A DNA stretch of 64,000 bases. Origin: Glossina fuscipes (taxonomy: Eukaryota; Arthropoda; Insecta; Diptera; Glossinidae). The notes under the pieces were generated by a model. The model searched no databases. It had not been told where the DNA came from and saw only the letters and a program-made list of their open reading frames with translations. The position numbers and the translations under genes are program-made. The first letter of the stretch is position 1. Every line of letters starts with the position of its first letter. This document shows, one piece after another, positions 11,183 to 21,479 of this stretch. The stretch lies in the NCBI RefSeq assembly GCF_014805625.2, contig NW_023998414.1:41165079-41229078 (forward strand). Reading direction: 5' to 3'.

Positions 11183-14100
11183 GCATTACCACTACTACAA
11201 CTAACTAACAAATAACTACTTGTTTATTTCGTCTGCTAGATGGGTATGAGTGAAGTCGCAAGAGTTAAGGGTGTAAGCGTTTAAGAAATGTACAACATAT
11301 GCTTAGTTTGCGGGATACCACGTAATAATGCATATTTGTTTAAACTGTCAATGACATTTGTTAGCTAAACAAAAAGGAACAGTTCGGAGCAATTGTTTAC
11401 TAAATGCTGGTAATTTTCGTTTGATTTTCTTCTCCTTCTCCTTCTCCTTTTCCTTTTACTTTTTTTTTTTTTTTTTTTTTTTGTTCTTCTTCGATGAATG
11501 CCCTCCTATGTGCGCTAATTTTAATAATATTGAACTCAAAATTCATATATAATTTGCATTTAGAGCTGCTTAACACTAACTCTTTTAGTCAGCTCAATAT
11601 ATTTTAGACTATTATAGCATTATCAATACTTCTTTATAGATTTTATGTTCAAAACATAGCATCACGCAACCATCCAAGTAAAAAATAATTGCCAATAACA
11701 GTTATCTTGGACACAGATGCTATATATCGAAAAATTACCTCTCATACGAACATACATTTCAGAAATTTGTTTCCTTCTGTATCTACGATTCTATTCCCGA
11801 TCCTCTTATATCCTCGATTCTCTCCAAAAGTGCAAAATTTTAAATCAATAAAAATTGTAATAAAAAAAATTAATTGTAAGAGAAATAACATTTTAACCAT
11901 TTCAGAAAAATGTTGCTTTCACATTTAGAGCAATTAGGATATATGTATATATAGTCCCTTTGAAGGGAACCTCAGATATTTACCAATAATTGTTAAATGA
12001 ACCATTTTGTGCTGTTCATAGTCGTTACGAATCCGGATCATATTCAAAATTTCAAAATTAATAGCATTGATAAACGTAAAAGTCCCGCTAAGACGGACTG
12101 ACAGACAAGCACATAATTGAATTGAAGAAATTTTCTATCCTCCAGTAGTCTATATAAGGAGATGTAAAAGTATTACATTTCGCCACGGTTCACTATTAAA
12201 TACCCCACCCACTGCTTGCTGTTATTCATACAACGTCTTTTCAAAATGACATGTTATATGGGGGGAGCGGTCGAAAAATTAATCTGATCCGAAACCCTTT
12301 TCCAGTGTTCGGTGTTGGGTGTTGGGTCACAACCCGTTAGTGTACGAAATTTCATTAAAATATCTTAAAAATTACACACAAGAGTATAAAGCGGATAGCC
12401 GGACAGCCGGACAGATAAGCTAAGAATCAATATTAAATTGATCGGTGTAACAAAACTTGAAACAACACAAGCGGCAAGTGAGGTTGAAAAATGTATTTAA
12501 GGATTTTTGAATAAGTCTTCATGTATTACTGAGAATATCAGGCACCAGTATTGTGTAGTACTTATTCGATGCGTTTAGCTTGTTAGCGATGGAAGGCATT
12601 TATTCATTGTACCGCCCACAATCTACATAAAATCGACTATTTTATAACATATATTGATATAAGCAATGAATTTGAATAACTGTAAATTCAACTTCTCCAT
12701 AATTAAATTCATATGGCAAAGGAAGACGACAACTATTTAACGAAGCATTAGGACGGTTATTGGAGTTGCATGCCACACAAGGACATGATATATATATATG
12801 CTTCACTGATAGAATAATCGGAATGATTTTGTGCACGGATATCTAAACTCAATTTTCCGTTATGTAAAGGAATTTAATAGCAAGGAGACGGACGGATAGA
12901 CAACCAAGCTTAATTCGATGGCAAATCTTAATCTAGTCTACCTTTTATCATTATATATGATTTTTTTTTTTTTTTTTTAATGTTTCTTTTTATAAGAAGT
13001 GGATGTAATAACCGAAACTATATCTACAATATATGTACAGCATTGTTATGCTTGCTATATAGTAATATATATATCAGGTATTTTTCAAATGTAATCATAT
13101 TACTGAAAAGGCTATAGGGATTCGTTTAGTAAATTGATCACATTCGCAAAATAGATGATATCGACTGGGTTCAATGGATCCAACTAAACATTTAGTCGTC
13201 ACCGTGCACCAGTGTTGTTAGCGTTGTTTCAGCGGCAAGTAACGTTTACGCTTTTAAGTGTGAATTTTCTCAAAAATTCTTCTTCTTCTTCTTCTTCTTC
13301 TCTTGAATAGAATCCTGATATCAATTTTTGGAACTTGGTTAGAGGTTACACTGGATCACACTGAATAATAATCACTGCACGACCATAAAAGAATTATATT
13401 ATAGTCGACTTACTGCCGCTGATCGATTTTACTTACTATCTTGCGATATAATTATAAAAAGTAAATTTATTCAGATTTTTTATTCGAATATTTTATAAAA
13501 TCACAATGCACATCACACATTCGAACGAAAATTATTTTTTATCTCATACATACGACACAAGACAACTATGCCATTTCATTCATGCTCGCAAAATTCATTA
13601 GTTCCGTTCATCTAAGCCTTTCTAACTCGTAAATATATCGTTTTCGTAAACTCAATGCAACAAGAAGTTAAAGTTAAAGCACACTAGCTTAGGCCAATTC
13701 GTATTGAAGGTGTAGACAATGAAAAAAAAAAAAAAACAAGGAAAATGAAAATGAAAAGAAGATAATAACGAACAAAATAAAAGGTAAAACTAAACTAAAA
13801 ACGTAGTACGTACGACTCATAGGTAATTAATTATTCATGTATGCAACGCAGGAAACTTACCGCGATTAAGATTGCCCGGTGAATATATTGGCGGAAGTAT
13901 CAAATTGCTCGTCGAATTGATTTGTGATTCGCCGGTCGCTTCGCGATTTATATCTTGCATGACTGAAGCTGCACGACTACCCATACCAGCTGGCTGTAAG
14001 GTCGTATAATGTTTGTTGTCATTATTATTATTATTATTATGATTATTACCACTACTGCTATTGATTGTAACAGAATTTTTCGGTGGCTTAATAGATTCTT

Positions 14101-14989
14101 TTGATTCTTTGACTTCATCGGAATGATGATTGGTTTCAAGCCCACCCGCACTGTTGGGTGGGTTGCCAAGATTTGACGGGGGAATCGTTGGTGGCGGGTA
14201 ATTTAAGAAAATTGCCGACGATTCTGCTACATTGTAAGGTGAATATGTTGAACAAGAATAGCCGATTAAACTGTTACGTTTTATATCATTGGGCGGTTTA
14301 AAGGCGGACGTTGACTCAAAGGTCCCTCTTTTGCGTTGATCATGCGAGAATATTTCTGCATTTTGCGGTGCATTCATGCGCGCCTGATCGTTTTCCTTTT
14401 GTCTGTGAAAGCGTAAATGAAAATCAAATGTTGATTGATTGACCTCTCTATTACTAATTGAATGCAATGCATACTTTCGATTCTCTTCAAAGAGATTTTG
14501 AAATGCCGGCGGATTTTCATCTTGTTCATTTAGCCTATAGGGATTGTTGCGCGCCTCTGCCGGCCAACTGCCCGATAAACTTTTCAGTGCTGCTTGAGTC
14601 TCACGTATTAAAGTCTCATCATCTTCTTGCTCTTGCTCCTCCTTAGATGATCTAACGAATTCACCGTTAACGGTTATAGGTGCGTTACGTTTCTTTTGAG
14701 GTACGTTAGCTCTTTCATCTAACTTAGTTAATATATTTAAGTTGATATTTGTGGTGGTATAGTTGTTGTTATTATTGCTATTGCTATTGCTATTGCTCTT
14801 GTTATTAATATTATTATTATAATTATTATTATTGTTAGTATCGTCGTCAGGTGGCGTACGCTTTTTACGTTTAACAGCGATCTCATGTTCCTTATCCAGC
14901 TTCGTATAACTGTGAGTGCTGTTAATGTTATTGTTGTTATTTTCATTAAAAGTTGTCTCCTTAGTTAAGGGCCGCTTCATCAAAGCCAT
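1140..14989 (-). CDS. MYT1/MYT1L/ST18-family C2HC zinc-finger transcription factor (11 exons seen, 3' end off window)
   Basis: I assembled this gene from eleven exons joined at GT-AG sites, with every phase consistent. The joined product is about 1394 residues from the ATG at 14989. Four intact fingers fit C-x4-C-x12-H-x5-C with the family signature CPTPGC...GH...HRSLSGCP: Cys/His at 381/386/399/405, 425/430/443/449, 1155/1160/1173/1179 and 1200/1205/1218/1224. A fifth is only half present (Cys1138). Residues 1-376 and 481-1133 are low-complexity (Asn, Gln, Ser, Pro, Tyr). Basic patches near residues 40-44 (KRKKR) could be NLSs. Residues 1350-1394 form a coiled coil, as in vertebrate members. 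Family knowledge: these nuclear factors bind AAGTTT-type sites and guide neuronal or secretory differentiation, mostly by repression. The family call is firm; the insect-specific role is inferred. The protein continues past the left edge. Confidence 0.93.
1472..2388 (-). other. Intron between exons 10 and 11 (917 bp)
   Basis: T-rich, with long T runs between 1618 and 1800 and at 2049-2070. GT (2388) and AG (1472) bound it. No coding signal is seen inside. Confidence 0.75.
2389..2466 (-). CDS. Exon 10: short conserved-looking linker
   Basis: A 78-bp exon with AG at 2468-2467 and donor GTAAGC at 2388-2383. It encodes [10 protein letters not shown] and [15 protein letters not shown]. Phase 1 in and out keeps the frame with both neighbours, so it could be a cassette exon (its 78 bp are divisible by three). 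No known motif is visible, but the basic KKPK and the lack of low complexity suggest selection. A plus-strand ORF over this region is antisense shadow. Confidence 0.85.
2543..2655 (-). CDS. Exon 9: second half of finger E and alanine-rich helix
   Basis: A 113-bp exon with acceptor tttaatttag (AG at 2657-2656) and donor GTAATA at 2542-2537. It starts T|GCT and reads [19 protein letters not shown], which supplies the final Cys1224; SASGCP is the usual ending for this finger in the family. It then continues [18 protein letters not shown] and leaves in phase 1. The Glu/Lys/Ala-rich tail is probably helical. Confidence 0.9.
2656..3378 (-). other. Intron between exons 8 and 9 (723 bp)
   Basis: Splits the Ser codon of finger E. 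No exon, hairpin or repeat of note was recognised inside. Confidence 0.75.
3379..3441 (-). CDS. Exon 8: first half of C2HC finger E
   Basis: A 63-bp exon with AG at 3443-3442 and donor GTAATT at 3378-3373. AG|A completes Arg1199, then [20 protein letters not shown], and the Ser codon is split again at AG|T. It gives Cys1200, Cys1205 and His1218. The [12 protein letters not shown] junction resembles the EPIRCPVPGCDG-type junction of vertebrate MYT1L, which supports the splice choice. Confidence 0.92.
3508..3702 (-). CDS. Exon 7: orphan second half of a finger plus complete finger D
   Basis: A 195-bp exon with AG at 3704-3703 and donor GTAAGT at 3507-3502. It begins mid-codon (AG|C) with [29 protein letters not shown] is the tail of a C2HC finger (Cys1138) whose front half is not encoded upstream. 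A perfect finger follows (Cys1155, Cys1160, His1173, Cys1179, with the core [20 protein letters not shown]). It ends [16 protein letters not shown] in phase 2. Order and linkers match the C-terminal finger cluster of vertebrate MYT1 proteins. Confidence 0.93.
3703..4332 (-). other. Intron between exons 6 and 7 (630 bp)
   Basis: Contains a (CA)n tract (4151-4173) next to (TA)n (4179-4190). I read its minus strand specifically for the missing CPTPGC half finger and found none. Confidence 0.75.
4333..4561 (-). CDS. Exon 6: Tyr/Pro/Gly-rich linker before an orphan half finger
   Basis: A 229-bp exon. AG is at 4563-4562, and the exon completes G|GC as Gly1058. It reads [11 protein letters not shown] and on through Tyr/Pro/Gly-rich sequence to QHDKTKD, leaving with AG| in phase 2 at donor GTTAGT (4332-4327). 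The exit phase and split Ser codon are the same as at exons that end inside a finger (HR-S). Here, however, no CPTPGC...GH...HR sequence precedes the junction. The only cysteines (in YQCSNP and ASCYSM) are not spaced as a finger. Confidence 0.9.
4673..6406 (-). CDS. Exon 5: giant Q/N/S/P-rich middle region
   Basis: A 1734-bp exon, about 577 residues (481-1057), with acceptor attacag at 6412-6407 and donor GTAAGT at 4672-4667. It opens with [14 protein letters not shown], then an Asn-rich stretch and two SUMO-type motifs, IKSE (Lys537) and IKTE (Lys547). Three glutamine runs lie at about 6022-6054, 5771-5806 and 5222-5248, and there is an alanine run near 5270. Four related motifs follow: INLSVK (~5305), VDLSAS (~5130), LDLSVT (~4962) and VDFSGP (~4803). 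No folded domain is visible. In the vertebrate family the corresponding inter-finger region carries a MYT1-specific domain and repressor contacts; equating the two is inference. Open sequence upstream of the acceptor is intron read-through. Confidence 0.92.
6547..6741 (-). CDS. Exon 4: complete C2HC finger B and basic linker
   Basis: A 195-bp exon. The acceptor is AG at 6743-6742 and the donor is GTTGGT (6546-6541), a weak donor chosen because its phase 1 joins GAA G|CT into the next exon. It encodes LALHEQIIK, then finger B (Cys425, Cys430, His443, Cys449), then [10 protein letters not shown] and a lysine run (KKKKK) ending FCE. It corresponds to the second member of the central finger pair of vertebrate MYT1 proteins. 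Read-through past the donor meets a stop after WFG. Confidence 0.92.
6742..7186 (-). other. Intron between exons 3 and 4 (445 bp) with long (CT)n tract
   Basis: It separates finger A from finger B. On the transcript strand it carries a CT/TATC-rich tract about 210-310 bases upstream of the exon 4 acceptor, listed separately. Confidence 0.75.
6954..7048. repeat. (GA)n/(GATA)n compound microsatellite in intron 3
   Basis: GA-rich 6954-7000, GATA units 7001-7020, pure (AG)n 7021-7048. On the transcript strand it is a long CT/TATC pyrimidine tract. Confidence 0.9.
7187..7227 (-). CDS. Exon 3: second half of C2HC finger A (41-bp microexon)
   Basis: A 41-bp exon preceded by tcttttatag (AG at 7229-7228) and followed by GTAAGT (7186-7181). 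The Ser codon AG|T is split across the 73-bp intron. The exon then reads [13 protein letters not shown] and exits in phase 1. It supplies the last Cys (405) of finger A. Without it finger A cannot fold, so skipping would also shift the frame. Confidence 0.92.
7301..7373 (-). CDS. Exon 2: first half of C2HC finger A
   Basis: This 73-bp exon enters after AG at 7375-7374 and completes the codon G|AT (Asp377). It encodes [20 protein letters not shown] and leaves with AG| in phase 2 at donor GTATTT (7300-7295). Its two Cys and the HHR are the first part of a MYT1-type finger, and the finger is completed by the next exon. It is too short to stand out as an ORF. The joined reading frame (R-D-G-N-K-C-P-T-P) supports a direct link to the exon ending at 13861, 6.5 kb away. 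Confidence 0.92.
10272..10311. repeat. (GTTC/GTTT)n tetranucleotide tract
   Basis: Ten imperfect units, with GTTC alternating with GTTT and one GCTC. Confidence 0.85.
11152..11181. repeat. (ACT)n trinucleotide tract
   Basis: Ten ACT units inside intron 1. Confidence 0.9.
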
Positions 14990-15030
14990 GTTTTCAATTG
15001 GTCGTAGGAAAACGGTTTGCTGCTTAAGAT
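13861..15030 (-). CDS. Exon 1 seen: N-terminal low-complexity region with start codon
   Basis: The ATG at 14989-14987 has the context GAAAACATGG, a near-ideal fly start. The exon ends CTT AAT CGC G|GTAAGT, with the donor at 13860-13855 and phase 1. Upstream a pyrimidine-rich acceptor ends in AG at 15032-15031, and the 41 bases between it and the ATG are open in frame (LKQQTVFLRPIEN). The exon is therefore internal, and those codons are either 5' UTR or coding in a longer isoform. It encodes about 376 residues from the ATG: Asn-rich runs, a basic KRKKRTPP patch near residue 40, an acidic EEQEQEDDE segment, then Ser/Pro/Asn-rich sequence. No known domain is visible before the fingers. The low-complexity ORFs that overlap it in other frames are shadows. 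Confidence 0.9.
14984..14993 (-). promoter_or_regulatory. Translation start context
   Basis: GAAAACATGG around the ATG at 14989 matches the fly consensus (A/C)AA(A/C)ATGG. This is why the start is placed here rather than further upstream, although the frame stays open to the acceptor at 15031. Confidence 0.6.
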
Positions 15031-15618
15031 CTATTAGAGAATTGATTTAAAAAAAGCTTAAAACTAATCTAATTGAATACTTAGCAGATAAAGATGCAAG
15101 CGTTAGCAAGATCAGTAATTTTTACTTAAACGAATGTTTCAATTTATAATGAAAAATTAATTATTAAACAATTTAAATGAATGGCTGAGCGAAAACTTTA
15201 AGATCAAAAACTATTCGATTCGATTGAGATGAAGTGAAGATTTTCAATTCTAATGAACTGTTGTTTTGTTACTCTTCGCAAAAGCGCTTCTGCTATCGAA
15301 TTTCGGGGATGCTCTCAAAGTAATGTCAAGCGTAGACATGAACGTGACCAAGTCTTTCTAAAGAACGATATGCAAACGAAAACCTTATCATTCATCCGCT
15401 ATACGAAAACGTTATTTGGAAAGCTTTAGATCTGAGAAATGAGTAATTGATTGAGTAATTGATATTAGTTAAGCGAATTGCTGCATTGCTTCAACAAAAC
15501 GATTCGTTGACATCGAAATTGCAGACTGCGATCAAGCGAAATTTACTTCCGCAGCAGAGGTAGCATTAGCACTCATTTACTTGAGCAATTAACTTTTTTA
15601 TAGCTTATCGAAAACAAT

Positions 15619-15649
<31 letters not shown>

Positions 15650-16523
15650 TCGTATATATAGACCTATTTAACAATGATCCTAACATAACGCAGCTGACGT
15701 AGCCATCATTTCTTGCTTAAGCCAGCAAATTGATCGCGAATTGATAGCGTCCACGGATGGTATTATGTATGTGGTATTAGTGATTACGATCTGGTTAAGT
15801 TTATAAAACAGTCGAATAAGACTTTTCATCTCGTCTAATTGAGAATGACTGAAGTGATTCCCATAGCTTAGCGAAAAGAAAAAAAGAAGAAGAAGCAAAT
15901 ATTGCTTCCAGGAACGAACGTTTTCAGGGACAGTTCAGTCAGTTATGCGAGTTGGTTTTGCTAAAAGTGCTTAACATTCATTTCAAATTAATTCAATGAA
16001 GTCCTTTGCAAGGTATCATGAATTTGAACCAATTTAATGCAATGCTCTCTGAGACAAATGAAATAATACTGCATCGAGGAAACAAATGTTGTTGTCTATG
16101 TTGTTTAGAAATTGAATTTAAAATTAAGTTAAAAATTAATGTGTAGATATTTTTCCCTAATTTTTTTTGTGTTCTTTTTTTTTTTTTTTTTTTTGTTCTG
16201 GTTTCTTCATCTTCTCTTAGAAAAACGTATATAAAAAATATTAATTAGGAAAAATTTATTTTTTTATTTCTTGTTGCATTGAATTTGTTGCTTATACTTT
16301 CCTTGATTTTCATTAAACTGTTTGAGCATAAAAATTGAAAAAATTTTAAAATATATTATATAATAAAATATATGCTTTACCTATTTCGAAATTAATTATT
16401 ATTATTTATTATTATTATTATTTTTTTTTTTTTCAATTTATTTTATATGGAATTTTTGAAAAAATTTTTTATTCCATAACATTTCTTATGGTTTTTTTTT
16501 GTTTTTGTTCTCGCTACGATTTC
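15031..16523. other. Non-coding stretch upstream of exon 1
   Basis: No exon recognised. It contains a (TA)n tract (15622-15649) and becomes very T-rich from 16160. It is probably the intron preceding exon 1 on the minus strand. Confidence 0.5.
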
Positions 16524-17321
16524 AAAGTTTCACAAAACTTTTATAAATATTTTCAAATCGTACATAAAACTTTTTTATTTATCTATTTTTTTTATTTTTA
16601 TTTTTAATTTTTTTTTTTTATTTTATTTTATTTGTTTTTCTTTTTCGCTTACTTTGGAACTTTACTTCTTTAGTCGGCCCAATTCGAGACACGCCGAAAA
16701 AAGTTTTCGCGTCACCAAAGTTTGTATTCGACTTTGCGGAAAGTTTTCTTAGTTACTTGAGGTCGGTTCGCGCTGATTAATCGCAGAGGTTCGGGGCGGA
16801 TACCATGTCATAATTCATTAATTATAAACTTTCTTTTTGTTCTATTTCGTTGCAAAGTTTTTTTTTACTCCATTTATGCAACACATATCTAGCGAGCGTC
16901 TAACACATTTTCATTTCTAGTTTTTAATCGTTACGATGTTTTTGAACTTTATTATTTATATATCTTTTTATATATTATTACTCTTTTGTCTCCCTTAGCT
17001 TTTCTAATAAGGTTTTAAGCGAATTTCGCGAAACTGTAACTGTAAGCAAAGTTTGCCAAGTCGCTGTTCAACACTCACTGTCTCTGAATTGCTGGCGTTT
17101 TTTGTAATAAACTCACTATAAACTTTTCAAAGTAAAAGCAGCATTAGCTGCAGCAGCACTACAAACGGACTTAGCGCACACGATACAAAAGGAAAACTTT
17201 ATTGTTGTTTTTTTTTTTTTTTTTGTTTGTTTTTCGTTCAAATTACAAAAATTTTTACTCGATGGAATTATGGCACAGGATGTTTTTTCTCTTCTTCTGT
17301 TTTGTTTTGTTATTGTTGTTG

Positions 17322-17365
<44 letters not shown>

Positions 17366-17644
17366 TTTTGGTGTTTATAGTTCACATTCATACACATACA
17401 CACACGCGCGCACAGACACACACACACACAAACACATTTATGACGGTGTGTGTTGTAGATGTTCTGGCAGAAAACAACACACACAGTTTATTTATTTATT
17501 TAGTTTTTATTTTTTTTTTTTACTTTTTCTTTTATTTTTTTTATTTTTTTTTTTTTAATATTCAAGGAAAACTTTAAAGCGCGCCGCGTCTCTACCTGTT
17601 CTAAGTTCACAACTAACTGGCATCAAACTACACGAGTAAAGTTT
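16524..17644. promoter_or_regulatory. Cluster of AAAGTTT/AAACTTT sites (candidate MYT1-type binding cluster)
   Basis: I count 13 heptamers AAAGTTT or its complement, starting at 16524, 16535, 16567, 16700, 16717, 16741, 16826, 16854, 17048, 17120, 17194, 17569 and 17638. The published core for MYT1-family fingers is AAGTTT. Base composition predicts roughly one or fewer. The cluster lies 1.5-2.6 kb upstream of exon 1 of a MYT1-type gene, in sequence with islands of higher GC content. On the minus strand CAG|GTAGAG (exon end 17596) and AAA|GTAAGC (exon end 16653) could be donors of a 5' UTR exon. A TATATA word lies at about 17750-17757. Binding and promoter function are inferred. Confidence 0.45.
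17325..17365. repeat. (TTA)n tract
   Basis: About 13 units, inside the AAAGTTT-rich region. A (CA)n tract follows at 17396-17435. Confidence 0.9.
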
Positions 17645-18545
17645 CCCAAAGTTGTCGAACTTTAGCGAATGCACACTGCACATACACACACAAATGTAAA
17701 AAGCAACCAAAATAGAAGTCTGCCTGTGGTAAACCGTCTAGCAAACGTTCACTATATACGTAACGTAACGTTCATATGGGGTCCTGCGCTTCTCTGCCTG
17801 GGTAATGACGTTGACGAGTTATAGCTGTAAACTAAATGCTAGCAACCAATACCCAATATCCTGTGCATGCTATACAAAATAGACACAACGACGATCCGTG
17901 TCTAAGCAGTTGGGGTACATAGCTGCACATACAAACATAACATTTCGGAGTTCTTTTGATAAACAACAGCAATTAGCTTTAACTCTCTCTTCGAAGGTCC
18001 ACACTGCTAAGCGTTACTTGTACTCTCCATTATCGTTTATAATTTTGTATTACGCATGCTTGCGAATTATTGCTCCTTTTTAGCCTAAAAGAATACTCCG
18101 AAAAAATTCCTTTAAAGAACACGTGCTTACATCCAGTGTACAAACAAATCACTGCACTCTCTAAATTCTCATTTACGCCGGCTTTAAAGGTTCAGCCCCA
18201 ACGTCAATTTCCCCATTTAAACGCATCCACCACCTTTTCATATGTTTCTCATCAAGGTTTAATTGTAAATTCCTTTTAATAACTATGCTGGTGTACGGTT
18301 TTCTTTTCTTTTTTTTTTATATATATATATATCGCGAGGCATTTCGTTCTAAATTATTTAAAAACACTATAACAAACTGCGTTGGGTTTTTTTTAGCCTC
18401 ATCAAATTTTTTCGTTTCTAATTTCGCTGAACTGCAGCTAAATACGCATCTCACGCTGGTCGTGTTTTCTGTGTCAACCACGTTTAATAATACCCGTATA
18501 TATCTTTATCCTTTCGTCCGAGTTCTTTTTTTCTATTTTTTTTTT

Positions 18546-18583
<38 letters not shown>

Positions 18584-21479
18584 AGTTCTATGCCGTCGGT
18601 TATTTGTTTGGCCGCTCATGTGTGTGTGCATGTACGCGTGTGTGTTTGTGCGTTGATTATTTTATATTACATTTCAACTGCATTTCATAATCTGTCATTT
18701 TGTGTGTGTGTGTGTGTGTGTGTATGTGTGTATGAGAAAGAGAGAGAGAGAAATAACGAGTCGTTTTTTGCCGTAAGTAAACTATGTTAAGTCAATGTAA
18801 CTACTATTGCTAAGCCATCCGTTAAATTCAGTGTAGATTACTTTTTACATCGTAAATATTAAAAATTTTAAAATCACATTAAAATATAAATTCGTTTTCC
18901 AAAAGCGGTCAAGTCGCCCTCTCATAAATTTCATCTATTGCCTATTCCGCGATCGAATTCTTTCGAGCCACCATCTGATTAGAATTAAAAAAAGTATATA
19001 GTTCGATAAACTGACGAGGATGGACCTAAGTGATATTTAATTTTCGATTTTCTTCTCCTGTACAAGGACAATGTACTAAACAGTCCAAACGTTGCTGATA
19101 ATTTATTTATTTTTTTTGCTTTTTTCGCAAACTGTCAGTGTTAATAATATTTCATATACCGATCATGGGTTAAATGATATGAAAAATAGGCAAAAGTGAA
19201 AGTTTTCTTGTTGATGGCACTCGGTTCATTACTATGCAAGAAGATGAAAGAATGGACAAGAAGCAATTATAAATCCAAGTGCTCCAAAGCAATAAATTCT
19301 TCTCAAACAGTACACCGGATTGGAAAAAAAGAAAAAGAAGAAAAAGAAGAAGATGAAGATAAAAGTAGTTCTGCATACTAAAGAGTTTGAGTTCCATATG
19401 CTTAATAACTACAAATGCATTGTGACACACGGTCCCTAAGCTTTACAAAAAGCGAGAAGAATTTGGCTTTTCAAATGCCACGAGGCCTTTTTTCCTTTGC
19501 GAATCATTCCCGTAGGTATCAGTTGATTATATCTTCTAATCTATACAAGTTTATACTGTAAAAATAATTATTTGTGTACTTTTTTCAATTTTTTTTATAG
19601 AGCCGAGCTTCCGACTGATAGAGACAATGTTTAGCGAAATAGTACACCACTCCTTGTGATAGGGAAAATATAAACTTTTTACTTCTCAAATAATATTTTG
19701 CTTATTACAGCAAGCGTTTCGTGTAACACTACCACTTTAATCCCCTTAAGCCCTAAAGATAGAATTTTAATATAAAAATAAGTCTACAAATTCATCTTGC
19801 GCGGTACTAGTGCTCTCTAATGCTCTCTTGATCAATGTCGGGCTTATAATTATTTAAGCGCGCGAATTTATTAAGCAATTTGCTTAAGCAAGGAAAAAAA
19901 TGGTCATCTGTGGTCAGTGAGGGTTTATTTAAAGCAGTAATCAAAAAACAATATCGCGAAAAATGATGGAAGATGTGCAGCAAATGTTTGTAGCACTGTC
20001 TTGAAAAGTAAGTGTTGTTTATTTATGAGAACACACACAAAGCAGTTGTGGAAATACTGCTTTTTTGTGCGTGTGTATGTGAAATGTCAACTATATGTGG
20101 GAACTTTGCGTTTTAATTACCGGGAAGCCTTTTTTCGTGTTAACTGGTCTAAGATAGTTCTTTGGTTCTCGACTGCGTTCAGCATCATTGGTGCCTACAT
20201 GACCTCGTCTAAAATCGGTAGATCGACAACATATTATTGTTTTTGATGAACACAACGACGGTTATGAAACACCTTTTAAGCCAATGCTAAGCCTGAATGA
20301 AAGTCTTTTTCCATCAGAAAGCAATGACTGGCTGATTAGCCAACGTACCAAAATTTGGATTTTTATATGGTTTTAGAAACAATAAGAAGAGTTCCACTGA
20401 AATCACTGTAACTCGCAAACAATTCGACATCAGTCGTTGAGTATTGGAAATGGTACTGATTTTTCGTTACTGATGATTTTCATATATCGATTCCGATGGG
20501 AGTTGTTGACCGATGTGTTATAAGAGCAAAAAAAAGTTGCAACCGGCGCGATGAAGTGAATTCCTTAATTCTTCTTCTTCTTCTTCTTATGTTGAAATGA
20601 AGAGAAGAGCGACATTAAATCCACACAACGGTTTTCGTTCGTATTAGCTATGCTTGATAGGTTCCCCTGGTGTTGGTTGCATTTGCTTAGAATAGACCAT
20701 AACACACGACACTTACCTGACCCCCGCATATATGATCGCCGTGGATATTCAGCTTTATCCGATCGGTGTGAATGCTTTATCTACCCTACATAGTAAATAT
20801 CTGGACTCTGGATAAGGTGACGCATCCATTGTTCATCCTTTCTATTAAGCAGGAAAAGTAAAGAGCTACAGCTATTCAAAGCTCCAAGGGACAGTGTTGA
20901 ATGTGCTTTAGTGTTGCAGCTTAAGGATAGTACTTTCAAAGGAAGAAGTCAGAGTTTTATTCGATAACATACGGTACTATTTCGCCTCTCATACTTTCGC
21001 ATCTGATACGTATTTTGAAATAGTTTCGCAATAATTTTTGTATAACAGTATAACAGCAATTGCAGTGCAAATACAGTTGAAGGCCTCTCTTACCAAATCG
21101 ACTTACTCTCAAGAAAATTAAAGGCACAGAATAGTGATAAAATTGTTTGTTTGCAAACGATTTCTTATGAATTAAACTCTTAAGCACTTTGTTAGAAGGT
21201 ATTTTAAATGCATTTTTATTGCGAATTGACTTCCGACATAAATTATTTATTATTATTTATTGTCATTCAACGTTGTTTGCATTTATTATGGGAAAAGTTT
21301 CGGTTTGAATATGTACAGTTAGGATTCAATCAAATGCTTTGAAAAAAATGACTATCGAAATAATGCAGAAAGTGGAGTTAATCGATTTGGCAAGTGAAAC
21401 ATTCATATATCCGAATCCATGAGTCGTTTCAGTTGATCGAATTAATTATAGTAAATTAGAGTAAAGAAAAATTGTAGAA
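17645..21479. other. Non-coding stretch with microsatellites
   Basis: No coding exon recognised. It contains (TA)n at 18318-18331 and 18549-18581, (TG)n at 18701-18730 followed by (GA)n, and (TTC)n at 20569-20588. ORFs are short and without domains. Confidence 0.5.
18549..18581. repeat. (TA)n tract
   Basis: About 16 TA units. A (TG)n tract follows at 18701-18730. Confidence 0.9.

Larger units (their letters stand above)
7374..13860 (-). other. Large intron 1 (6487 bp)
   Basis: Bounded by GTAAGT at 13860 and AG at 7374. Contents include A/T runs (8319-8339, 9347-9370, 9671-9696, 11461-11482), a (GTTC/GTTT)n tract (10272-10311), an (ACT)n tract (11152-11181) and a (TTC)n tract (13277-13300). 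Fragments near 12095, 12390-12415 and 12888 carry GGACAGAC-like words seen in the dispersed repeat family. The 158-codon ORF at 10564 shows no domain. Confidence 0.75.

Noticed and set aside
17202..17577. Overlapping 116-122-codon ORFs on both strands, seemingly membrane-like
   Set aside because: They are translations of T runs, (TTA)n and (CA)n tracts.
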